Below, one piece after another: positions 25,901 to 35,025 of a stretch of DNA of 64,000 nt (position 1 is the stretch's first letter; each line of letters starts with the position of its first letter). A model generated the notes under the pieces. It saw only the letters and a program-made list of their open reading frames with translations, was not told the DNA's origin and searched no databases. This DNA is from Nectonema munidae (lineage: Eukaryota; Nematomorpha; Nectonematoida; Nectonematidae), in contig JAUIRK010001046.1 in the NCBI GenBank assembly GCA_030549495.1, positions 272,501 to 336,500 of the forward strand, written 5' to 3'. The translations under genes and the position numbers were made by a program.

Positions 25901-28900
25901 AAACAGGCCAAAGAGTTTTTGCCCATAAAAACAATGCTTATTACACTCTACAAAAGCTTTTTCTGCCTCACATCAGTTATAGTAACTTTAATTGGCGCAT
26001 TCAAAGGACGCAACCTTATTTTTTGTTCAAAAAAGATCTTGAGAGTGATCTTTAACTTCAACCCCACCTCCCACACTCATAATCTTTTTCTTAATAACTA
26101 CTCCATCTTGAAACTCAACGATATATATAATTTCAATGTCGCTGTTACACTATACAAATGCGTATACTTGCTGCTTTCACCTATATTTGATCAATTCATC
26201 AATTTCCTCTAACTTTGGAAAAGACAGAACTTCACCACGACTTTTTTTCTCCTTATAGATGCGATACCGACAAATAAGAAATTGAATATCAAATAAGTAA
26301 ATGGATTATATGAAAATGATAATAAAATTAGTATAACAAAAGCAAATAAGTTTATTTAAAAGGATGCGAATTGGGTATTTCATCATCAAAATATATAATA
26401 TAATGAACTAAATAGATATAAATATGAATTTGTATACAAAAGCAAATTGTGATAGAATACTTGTTGAAAATGAGAAAAGTATGTTTAAATAAGAAGAAAT
26501 TTATTGAACAGGAAATATTTAGAATAAGCTACCAATGTGCGAAAGCAAAAAGAAATAAAACAGAAGTAATCACTACTCTAAATGTCATATGTTACCGCTT
26601 GCAAGGCAGAGATGAGAAATACACGTTTACAAGTATATATAGTACAAATTACAAAAATAGACAAGGCATACACTTTTAGCAAAAGTAATAAAAAAATGTT
26701 ATATCGAATAACATTTAGAATTCAAACAAGTTATGTTGCAGTTAGAGATGATTGTATCAAGTGTAGTAATTTCGAAATGTTCGATAGACAAAGATTCAGT
26801 AACGCAAATGTTCAAATTTGAGTTGCAAAACTCAGACATTTCATAATCGATATCTTGTTTAGTGTTTGAGAGCTTAAAGGAAGGAGCAAATCTCATCTTT
26901 TTAAACCTGGGAGAAAATTCTTTCTTATTGAAATTGTCGATGACAAGATTCTCGAAGATCTCTGGTAAACAATGATGACTGATGAGTGTATTTCCATATA
27001 AAAATAGCCAGTTTGTGTTTATAAATATCAGAGTTCTTGATATTTGTTAAACAGGATATGTTAGTTTGAGAAAGTGAAAAAATAATGCAAGTCCTTAGGT
27101 TAGTAGGACGATCATGTTCATTTCCAGTTAGATTGCATGAGGACTGGAAAAGTAGGAGAAGATACTGTATACGTAAGAAGAGTAACAGACGCACACAATG
27201 AGGAACAAATTCACAAGAGCTATTCTTTTAAGTAATCAAATTAAGCTTCCATTATCCTTCATGGTTGTTATTTTCCTTTATTATTATTATAGTTCTGCTA
27301 TTAGTTTCTAGGATTAAAAAGGTGCTCGTCTTGCGTACTTTCATATACAAAAAAACATGAAGGGGTTGTATGATGAATGAAAAATCATTTTTAGCCTCCT
27401 GTTTCTCTGATCGCACTCAAGTGGGTAGCCGACAAGTGAGGGAACTCTTCAACACCTACCACGAAATCACGCTAAGATTCACTTGTGAAAACTTTGAAAC
27501 AAGGAACTTACGAAACAGCATCGTTGTCAATGACAGACTCTACCATGAAACAAGTCCAGACCAAGTTGTTTTCATTCAAAGCAGATTCGAGAATAATGGC
27601 CCCCGCTTTGTGAATGTCCTGTCTCTGCGTATTTTGATTACAAGAGAAACAGAATTCTTTGTCCTATCTCATGAAAACATCCGCCGCGTAGACGTTGAAA
27701 CTGTGAAACGAGAGAACATTTATAACGATTTGGTGCGAAGTACAGGTATACCATTTTATTTTAGATGAAATCAGCCTACTTCTATTCCCCCTTTTTGGGC
27801 ATAGTGGATAACTATATTTTCCATTGAATATTCCATCTTTTATTGATTATTAGTAGTGATGTCAACTGTATACTAACAGACGGTCTTTTAAGCTGTCATA
27901 GCTATATCCATACCGTGGATGCCAATGTCCGACAACGAGTTTTTAATTTTTCCCTTTTTAAACCATTTCCAATTTTTATTACACTTAAGGCTCCATCCTT
28001 TAAAATGGCGATTAAATTTTTACTATAAACTTTCGGATTGTCGTTTTCAAGATTTATTTGATAATTCTTTGCAATAAAAATTAAGTGATTAATCTTTTAT
28101 AATTTAATATTTTACATTTTTTAAAACAGAGACAGTCCCTTTTTTGGTTCGTTTCTCCCAATCTACTTCTTTTATATTTTTATTTGCCAATTTTTTTGGC
28201 CCAGTCAATACAACAGACAAAATTTCGTTCAAAATACATCACAAATTTGAAATTGTTTAAGTCAATGATTTTAACAGATGAAAGTAGTTGATGTATCAGT
28301 CACAACTTTTCTAATAAAAATTTTTCTGCTACTGCAAATTTCAAAGTATATCACTTGAACGCGAATGAAAATTTACTTATCCTATAAAAGAAGTCAAAAC
28401 CATCAAGTTCAAGTTTTACTGTGTTCTATGCACTAAGTACACTTGAGTTGTAGCCATCAGGGTCTGAAAGAGTTAAGTACGTTTTCTTTTTGAAAAATTT
28501 TCCACAGACATGTCTATGTCTCCTTCGTTCGATTTCACTTCTGGCCCGTTTATTGAAGATTCATAAGAATGAATACCTTATCATTATCATTATTCTATCA
28601 TTTTCATCATCATTATTAACAGAAAGAGAAATCAAGGCACGAGTTTATATATTGGAAAGACGATCTTTCTAACTTTTTCATTTTGAGAAAACTTTATTAA
28701 AATGCCCTAACTGTTAACAAAATGCAAGAAAAATTGTAGTTGTTAGTCGCAATGAATTAGCAGATTTGTTTTAAAAATATTGAACGTGAGACTAAGCTAT
28801 CATAAAATAGAAAGTATCAGAGAGAGTTAGGAGTAAGTTCTTGTTTTTAAAAATCAAAGTCTTACTTTAAAAAAATTCAAAACCTTTACCTTATCATCGC

Positions 28901-31900
28901 TTTTTGTATCTGCGGTGAATGATAAAGGAAGACGACTTTGATTTCTAAAAACAAGAACTTACTCCTAGAAATAGAAAGAAACAAAAATTAAAAAAAAACT
29001 AAACTTTATCTCACAATACTTACAATTATATCCTTAATGTTAATTGAAAAAAAATGTTCATTTCTCTATTAATATTTTGTTTGCACTCAAAACTTGTCTT
29101 TTTCTTCTTTTTGATGATTGTGGCGAAGAACTTTAATTGGTTCTATTTTCTCCAAAGAAACAATTTTCAACGCTATATAAAAAAATGAGCTATTGACCAA
29201 AACGTAGAGTTGTTTTCTTGACTTCTGTACATACTTGGTTGTAGGAAAAATTCACACCGAAAAAATGGCCATTTCAAAAACTGAAAAGATGGCATGAAAG
29301 AAAAAAAAATTCTCTGAAAACTTTTGCCTTCCAGAGAGATTTTACCTGCTACCATTTTAGATTGCAAAAATACACTATGGCAATGAACCTAATTAGAAAC
29401 TCAAATACTCACTTAGTTAATTTATTATATAAAGAGTGTTTAGCAGAACCGCAAGTTTGAGTTTAACTTGAGAGGGCGGACACAGAGAACTATCTTAGAA
29501 GAGAAACTTAGTTATACAGTAGCCGAAGACATAGTAGTTATAGTATGAGCAGGGAGGAACAGTTAAGAGAAATTAGATGCCTTTCGCTATCTTCTTCACG
29601 CCTTCTTTTTATTGGTGTTGAGTTGTGTCAATCATTCTCATCTACGCTTCACTGAAAACTGTGATATTCCTCCTAAAAGAGTTATAGGCGAGGCAAAGTA
29701 TCTTAGATTTGATTTTTACCTTTTTAGAAATCTGTGAACTCAATGAACCTCCCCAAGAAATCACTGTTCTGCCGAGAAGACAAGCGCGTATTATAATGAG
29801 AGCTCTGTGTAGAAATACGCCTTCCGATCAAAGTGAAGCGTACTGGAGTGTGGACCGACAATTAGTTACTTTTCCTAATAGAGACTTTGAAGTGCAAAAT
29901 TCACAGAGTAACATTCCCGATGGACACATTTATACGAGCAATCTCGCTTTTGTTCCTAGAGAGGAACATACGGTAGTCTTGGGAATTGTGGGTGAACGTC
30001 ATCGTGAAATCACATCAGATTATGTGAGTGAAAACCGTATCAAAAGTGTGGAAGTAAATTTAGCAAGTAGGGCTCTTTTATTCATCCTAAGTGCTGCATT
30101 TAATCATAAGCATTCTTTGCCCTTAGGAACTTGCCATCCAATTGGAGATTTAAATCCCCAAGTGATGACAATTTTGCAAGGTCAACCCATAACCCTGACT
30201 TTCACTTCTCGTTGCGATTTTGACAGAAGATCGGTAAAGGATTACACGAGTGTGAATAGACGCCTCGTTCGAAGAAGGGATCCTCTTTTTATCTCCTACA
30301 GATCAGAAAATCAAGTAGATCGTAACGGCTTCACTAGAACAGCAACGATAGAAATGGCACCGGACCATAACATAGATCTCATTTACCTCGCTCACCAAAG
30401 AAATGGAGATGTTGATGTGGAATACCTTGACCAAACAAGTCCACATCGTATGCAGATACGCCAAGCAAGTAAAACATTTTATTCCAATCAGATATATTGT
30501 AGCTTTGACTGGCTTTCAAAGGTTCATTTTCGCGTGCAGACATGAGTTACAGAGCCGGTGTCCGACTAAAATAAGGATTTTTCGAGAAGAGTTGAAGGAA
30601 ATAAAAGTAAAGAGATCTACTCATCTCAATCGTTTTATCGAGCTCTGTGCATGGGGTAGTAGTTTAATGTGGTAAAAATAAAAAGAATTGAATAATGATA
30701 TATTTTTATGCTACAACTATTTTCCTTGTTTCAAATATTGCAAATAAACATTTGAAAGGAAGATTAATTATTCCAAACATATTTCAAGTTTTATGTAATA
30801 CCAATCATCATTTTCACATATTTTTGTATCATGGTGGTATATCAGACTATGTGTTGCATTTCGTAGTGATTTGAAAATATCATTAAAAAATGAAATATAA
30901 TTTTATTTCAAAATTGATGAGTTTTTATTAGAAGATAAGTTTGAGTTTGGGTTGGGTCAATTTTGTTTATTATCAGAATCATAATCTGAATAGCAGAAAT
31001 TCATAGAATCGTAATCAGCATCAAGATCATTTTTTTATGAAACTCAAAATCAAAAGCAGATTTACTCAGCAATTGTAGTTACTTTGAGCATTTTAATCAG
31101 TGTAATCAATGCATTGTAGCTCGCTGTACTTCTCTTGTAATTCTAGATTCGACTTTCATTCCTTTATGACACTTTTCAATGGCCATGTGAGTAGAACTAG
31201 TTGTGAAAAGAAGGTATCAAAATGAGTACAAGTTTTTCTATGATTACAAGGCCGGACTTTCACAATTTTGAGTTATCATTTTTATACCTAAAGGCCTACG
31301 CATGCTTATTTCTAGTTTCAAAATTGTTTTATCAAATAATAATCTATCTATAAAAAAGATCAGGAGTATAATAATTTTTTTATAATATATAATGAAAGAT
31401 ATTTGAAATCTAATCATTTTTTTCAATAAATATCAACTAAGCTTATATTCGAAATGAATTCAAAAACAAAATCGTGAGAAATTACATAACTACACAAAGC
31501 AAAGTAAATGATTTATCAATTTGACCGAGAATTCCTTATGATGCACATTTCACATTTTTAAGGAAGGAGAAAGCGTTCCTAAATATTTTAGCGGAGTTAA
31601 ATTCGGTACCTTCAAATTTTGATAGATTTAAGGACTTAAAAAAGCAAGTTACTATTTCAGAAAGATTCCATCTTAAAAAATCACAGTTGAATTTAACTAA
31701 AATCTAAGCTTATCAAGCTAAAAAATCTTATTGTATTATCACTTGGTAATGCCAACATAAAAATAAAATTGTTCTAGTAGTGAGAACTCATGATAAATCA
31801 AAAATAAGTATTTTATTAAAAAAACTTTTTGGTTAACTTATATTTTATGTGAAGTTTCAGCATGACTTAGAGTTGATCTACTACATTTGTTGAGTCAAAT

Positions 31901-34900
31901 CTTTAAGTATAGGATATGAACTTTTGTAATACACCGATCTTTCGCTAAAATGCGCTCTGATAATATGCGAATTGGTTAATATGCGCGGGATATTAGACCT
32001 AAAAAAATACGACAAACACCGAATCTCCTGATTTCTCGCATATTCATGTCTTTCTCGTTCTCAGACGAGATTCATAATGGCGGACATGACGGATGCTAAA
32101 ATGCGCGCTCACTTAATATGAGGTAGGTGTTTCTGATCCCAACGTGCGCAGATTAACGAAGGAATCGTGTATTCGTTTCAGAAGGACACATCAAATCTCT
32201 TTTTTCATGTTACATTTCTCCATTCTTTGTCTTGTCTTCTATTTATTCAACCATTTATTTGTCCTTTGCTGTGCTCGATATTTTAATGCAACGTTTCATT
32301 CTCTAAAATCTTTTTATTTCCTGGTGTCAGTGAGTGTAGGTGTGCGTATTCCTTTAGTTATAGACCCTTTTTGAATCATTTAAAAATGGAGCGTAAATTT
32401 GATAACATTCAAAAACTTTACAGAGGCCATGAATATGACGTTATATCCAGTACTTATGAATGGGCTGAATTTTTTATTGTAGATTGATGCTCACTACAGG
32501 TACAAAAGCAATGTAAGAATATGCTATGAGTAGATTCGAAAAAATATATGAATGCAAAAGCTTATAGAAGAACAGCGTCAATATTTGTTGATCCACAATT
32601 GTTCATAATGGAGCACGTACTTCTAAAATCATTTTGCATGTGAAACTGTTTTAAAATCGTCAATCTAGAACTCATTCAAAGTGACTGTTTTAGACAAGTG
32701 ACTAATAGAGTACTTAGTATAGTATGTTAGGATCTAATCTTTTGCAGTTATACTAAATCGGTATGTTATAAAGTGGTTGATATGTACAGGTGACCGTTCT
32801 GAAAAGTTGGCCGCTAAGGCAGGTTTTATATTTGATCATTTTTAATATCAATGTATAAAAGAGAATTTTTGTAAGAGTTTTTTAAAAGTTATTTTGTTTC
32901 TATTATCTCTAGTTGTCTTTATATTATTACCATCAGTGGCGTCGCCAGAGGGGGCCCGTAGAACAGCCTCCCTCCTCCCTCTGAAACAATTCTTGGCCCC
33001 TGAGATTCAATAGAAATAAACCCAAATTTTGTATATAACTGTATTTTAAAATAAAACTTTATATATTTTTCACACACAATGAGTAATAATAATGAAGGAA
33101 AAACATGTAAAATGTATCTCATTCTTTTATTTCAATAAACATTGTTTTCAATTTTTGTAATGCATTTTTTGATATAAGAATAAATTTTTATTCCAAAAAA
33201 ATATTTTAATTTAATTATTTATATATATAATACTATTTAACACAAAGCATTTAATTTTATGTTCGTGTATTTATTATTGATTAAACATTTAAATGATGTA
33301 GATTTATGTGCCCCTGATATTTTTACCCCCTCCCCCTTGATTTAAACTCATGGATACGCCTCTGGTTTTCATAACAATGAGGTAACCTTATCTGAAAATT
33401 TGAGCTTGCTAATTTTCTTTCTTTAGCTATGATAAATAGGGGCGTGTGTAAGATTGGTTAAATAATGGGTTTCGATAACTCAAGGTCTTGGGTTCTATCC
33501 CTCATCAAGCCTACTTTCTTCATAGTTCGATATAAGCGGCACAATTATGCCTTTTAGATGGAAACACCCCGCGGTACCTTAACCTTCTTTAGCTATAATC
33601 ACTTCTTAGATTAATTAAATTATTAGTAAAAGTTGATCTCCTCAACCAATACAATAACTAAAATTTAAGGAGGATGATTGAGCACGGATTTGGGAGTGGG
33701 ATTTCATCCCTGGATAAGCCCTCATAAAATCTTAAATCCAATTTTCTAATTTAGTAATGTGCAGGCCCATGCGCGAAGAAGACAGAGAAACGTCGTATGT
33801 GTACATAAATGGCGAAGCAAGAGTGTCGCTAGAAATGAGCAGCGCTTGTGAATTCATCAGGGGCGACTACGCCACCTACTTCCTGATTAACGGCCAAGCC
33901 TTCAGCGAGCACAACCTCCCTCACGACTTTGAATTTGAAAAAACAGAGACTCCCGATCGAGGCTTTCCCCAGATGAATGTTGTCGTCACTCTCACCTTCC
34001 CGCCCGGAGAAGAAGAACACGAGATATTCGCATTGACACACGAAGTTCATCCGGATATAGACGCTGCTTATATTCGAAGATTCCACACGAATCACGCAGT
34101 TTACCGAGAAGCCAGTGAGTACAATTTTGGCATTTGGGTCACATAAGGAAGTGCAAATGGTTTAGGCCACCAAATTACGAGCGTATTTTCATGAGAAGAA
34201 GTGTTTAAAAGTAAAGCTCACTAAAAAACTAATTAAATGTTTGAATCAAAGGTAAACCTTTGCAAGGTACTTAATTATTATTAAAGTAATTATTTTTTTT
34301 TAATTATTTCTTCAAACAGACTTAATGACAAATAATCTAGTCATGTTTTTTCAAATGTGTTAGTTTATTTCTTTTTTAAATTATATTCAAACTTCAATTA
34401 TTCAAATAACCAATAAAACATATTACAAGTAAATAAGAAAATAACAAAGTAATAAACAAATCAGTTGTGATCTCGCTCGCAAAAATTTTGAGAGAAAATC
34501 ATATGGTAACAATTGAACGGGATAACTGAACCGTGATAATCTTTGTAAAATTGCAATAGGAATCTGTCACTTGGAAGATCCGAATGAAGGAAGAACTGTG
34601 GAAAGAGATATCCATGATGGCGAGAAAGTAACGCTTGTGGTTAAAGCAATCTGTCCGGGCGGGGATGTTGACTACAGAATCTATGGCAACCTGGACCAAA
34701 GACACGTGTCGCCGAATCTGCAATTCATCGCAAATCTGCACACGAAGACGCTGGGAGACGGGCAGGTGGAGAGGGACGCGTACATCACCTTCACCCCTGA
34801 AAACGAAAACACGAATGTCAGGGTCTTGATACACGAAACAAACGAGCGCATCTCCACCAACTATATCAACACGCACTTCTTGCAAGAGTTCAATATCAAC

Positions 34901-35000
34901 AAATCGGGTAGGCTGTGATCACTTTCTATTTCAACGTTATGACCTTTCATTGACTCTTTTCCTCATTTTAGGCTTCCACGTCGACGGTAACTCCTCCTGA
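19905..35000 (+). CDS. Gene B: secreted protein of seven tandem two-Cys domains (whole gene span)
   Basis: Nine coding exons: 19905-19968, 22262-22612, 23964-24311, 27395-27745, 29728-30066, 30127-30468, 33755-34114, 34560-34907 and 34972-35000. They join without a stop, always phase 1 to phase 1, into 843 residues: a 21-residue signal peptide, seven domains of 113-120 residues, and the tail GFHVDGNSS. Every domain starts with Cys-1 followed by Cys-2 after 24-28 residues, and no other Cys is regular. D1-D3 are close to each other, while D4-D7 are divergent. I do not recognise the family. No transmembrane segment follows the domains, so the protein should be secreted. Symmetric phase-1 exons are the classic arrangement for extracellular domain shuffling and duplication. 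The exons are clearly more GC-rich than the introns. Confidence 0.85.
19969..22261 (+). other. Gene B intron 1
   Basis: 2293-base phase-1 intron. It contains a SINE on the minus strand (20316-20466) and two short inverted-repeat structures. One is at 20623-20715 with ATTTCGTCGA/TCGACGAAAT ends. The other is at 20921-21028 with CAGAGACGTAGC and GCTTCGTCTCTG ends. I found no convincing target duplication for either. Confidence 0.6.
20316..20466 (-). mobile_element. tRNA-derived SINE
   Basis: On the minus strand it begins GGGGCGTGAGTAAGGTTGG, an A-box-like start, followed by GGTTTCGATACC, a B-box-like motif. It is the same family as the copies at 33434-33584 and 59685-59833. The 3' end, at the low coordinate, has AAAGG repeats. 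Confidence 0.65.
22262..22612 (+). CDS. Gene B exon 2: domain D1
   Basis: 117 codons, phase 1 both sides, acceptor TTTTAG, donor GTAAGG. It begins ECQPDPSHDRDP, with the second Cys in FRFRCENF. Family landmarks are NLQTSVVVNDRLY, TSPEDVVI, FINILTLRILIRE, TEFFVLSAEN and VETVKRNNLYTN. It is about 77 percent identical to the gene A domain at 13942-14292. Confidence 0.85.
22613..23963 (+). other. Gene B intron 2
   Basis: 1351-base phase-1 intron without a recognisable repeat or gene. Confidence 0.6.
23964..24311 (+). CDS. Gene B exon 3: domain D2
   Basis: 116 codons between TTTTTTAG and a GTAAGA donor. It starts QCFPDRNHDRDPEV, with FRFRCENF carrying the second Cys after 27 residues, then FINVLTLRLLVRG and EYVQRNSLYRN. 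It is clearly a duplicate of D1 and D3. The true exon begins before the first Met of the open frame, because the conserved Cys and the splice acceptor lie upstream of that Met. Confidence 0.82.
24312..27394 (+). other. Gene B intron 3, with LINE relic
   Basis: 3083-base phase-1 intron. It holds a LINE fragment (25485-26215). Near 25370 it has GGTTGGGAACCCCT, which looks like one end of a hAT-type element, but I could not find the other end. Confidence 0.6.
25485..26215 (+). mobile_element. Jockey/CR1-like LINE relic, 3' part of the reverse transcriptase
   Basis: Fragments read PQGSILAPLFFSIY-like at about 25520-25555, then a MYAGD variant of the YADD catalytic motif at about 25588-25605, so the second catalytic position is changed. 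The RT thumb and C-terminal part (SFFCLTSVIVT, FCSKKILRVIFNF) follow within the open frame 25919-26212. It is 5'-truncated with several frame breaks. It may belong to the same broad clade as the split LINE at 51.78-55.02 kb. Confidence 0.65.
27395..27745 (+). CDS. Gene B exon 4: domain D3
   Basis: 117 codons, phase 1 on both sides. It starts SCFSDRTQVGSRQV, with the second Cys in LRFTCENF. It then has NLRNSIVVNDRLYHETSP, FVNVLSLRILITRETEFFV and VETVKRENIYND. The donor is GTATAC at 27746. An alternative donor ten bases earlier (GTACAG) would also keep phase 1 but would shorten the domain end. Confidence 0.82.
27746..29727 (+). other. Gene B intron 4
   Basis: 1982-base phase-1 intron containing a small mariner-type MITE (28828-28967). 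The left edge of the large inverted duplication falls inside it at 29691. Confidence 0.6.
28828..28967. mobile_element. Mariner/Tc1-type MITE (hairpin)
   Basis: Inverted ends TAGGAGTAAGTTCTTG and CAAGAACTTACTCCTA, with the terminal TA on each side as the likely target duplication. The inverted arms extend about 33 bases with one or two mismatches, and the loop is about 70 bases. Confidence 0.65.
29728..30066 (+). CDS. Gene B exon 5: domain D4
   Basis: 113 codons, phase 1 both sides, acceptor CTTTTTAG, donor GTAGGG. It starts ICELNEPPQEI, with the second Cys in MRALCRNTP after 24 residues, the shortest spacing in the family. It ends ENRIKSVEVNLA. The domain has only weak similarity to D1-D3, kept mostly in the Cys pair and the final strand. 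The gene C copy (63192-63530) differs by about a dozen residues. Confidence 0.82.
30067..30126 (+). other. 60-base intron between D4 and D5
   Basis: GTAGGG to CCTTAG, exactly 60 bases with no in-frame stop, so retention would keep the frame and insert 20 residues. It is called an intron because the flanking exons then have the family's standard phase-1 edges and the next domain begins at its Cys as expected. Gene C has the same 60-base intron with three differences, also stop-free. Confidence 0.7.
30127..30468 (+). CDS. Gene B exon 6: domain D5
   Basis: 114 codons, phase 1 both sides, donor GTAAAA. It starts TCHPIGDLNPQ, with the second Cys in TFTSRCDFD after 26 residues. Later landmarks are YTSVNRRLV, IEMAPDHNIDLIYLAHQ and YLDQTSPHRMQIRQA. 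Confidence 0.82.
32934..33370. mobile_element. Probable hAT-type MITE
   Basis: Begins CAGTGGCGTCGCCAGAG and ends ACGCCTCTGG, with GGGGGCCC and CCCCCTCCCCC blocks inside the two ends, like the other hAT MITEs in the window. The 8-bp flanks do not match well. It is present in both arms (copy at about 59930-60340), so it predates the inverted duplication. Confidence 0.5.
33434..33584 (+). mobile_element. tRNA-derived SINE, left-arm copy
   Basis: Starts at about 33439 with GGGGCGTGTGTAAGATTGG (A-box region), then GGTTCTATCCC at the B-box position. The arm-2 copy keeps the better GGTTCGATCCC. It is flanked by a TTCTTTAGCTAT direct repeat (about 33418-33430 and 33585-33597), a target-site duplication typical of LINE-mobilised SINEs. 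Confidence 0.75.
33755..34114 (+). CDS. Gene B exon 7: domain D6
   Basis: 120 codons, phase 1 both sides, donor GTGAGT. It starts MCRPMREEDRET, with the second Cys in EMSSACEF after 28 residues. Later landmarks are FPQMNVVVTLTFPPGEEE, HEIFALTHEV and YIRRFHTNHAVYREA. The exon is clearly richer in GC than D1-D5. Confidence 0.82.
34115..34559 (+). other. Gene B intron 7
   Basis: 445-base phase-1 intron, AT-rich, no feature. Confidence 0.6.
34560..34907 (+). CDS. Gene B exon 8: domain D7
   Basis: 116 codons, phase 1 both sides, acceptor GCAATAG, donor GTAGGC. It starts ICHLEDPNEGRT, with the second Cys in VVKAICPGG after 28 residues, and ends INTHFLQEFNINKS. GC is near 55 percent by hand count of parts, far above its surroundings. 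The gene C copy is identical over the compared 115 residues. Confidence 0.82.
34972..35000 (+). CDS. Gene B exon 9: C-terminal tail and stop
   Basis: After a CATTTTAG acceptor, the phase-1 join gives G-FHVDGNSS and a TGA at 34998-35000. The exon is supported by its precise conservation in gene C (58268-58296), where only the last residue changes. There is no membrane anchor or basic tail. Confidence 0.72.
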
Positions 35001-35019
35001 TTCACAAATTCAAAGCACC

Positions 35020-35025
35020 ATTAAA
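35020..35025 (+). terminator. Probable poly(A) signal of gene B
   Basis: ATTAAA 20 bases after the stop codon, the commonest variant of the AATAAA signal. Conserved in gene C. Confidence 0.45.

Larger units (their letters stand above)
30469..33754 (+). other. Gene B intron 6
   Basis: 3286-base phase-1 intron with inserted repeats: a MITE-like block (32934-33370) and a SINE (33434-33584). Around 31950-32130 a motif CTAAAATGCGC recurs near both ends of a 200-base block that differs strongly between the two arms. The open frame 32144-32374 is conserved in the other arm only because the arm is duplicated. I see no gene in it. Confidence 0.55.

Noticed and set aside
33439-33510. tRNA gene
   Set aside because: It has A-box and B-box-like motifs but no cloverleaf, sits in a dispersed repeat, and is flanked by a target duplication, so it is a SINE.
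33829-34095. 88-codon frame antisense to D6 (and mirror at 59173-59439)
   Set aside because: Shadow of the D6 exon.
34499-34885. 128-codon frame antisense to D7 (and its mirror at 58383-58769)
   Set aside because: Shadow of the GC-rich D7 exon on the opposite strand. It is conserved only because D7 is conserved.
13942-34907. Immunoglobulin or fibronectin III assignment for the repeat domain
   Set aside because: Length and exon phase fit, but the Cys spacing of 24-28 is too short for an Ig disulphide, there is no Trp between the Cys, and FN3 landmarks are missing.
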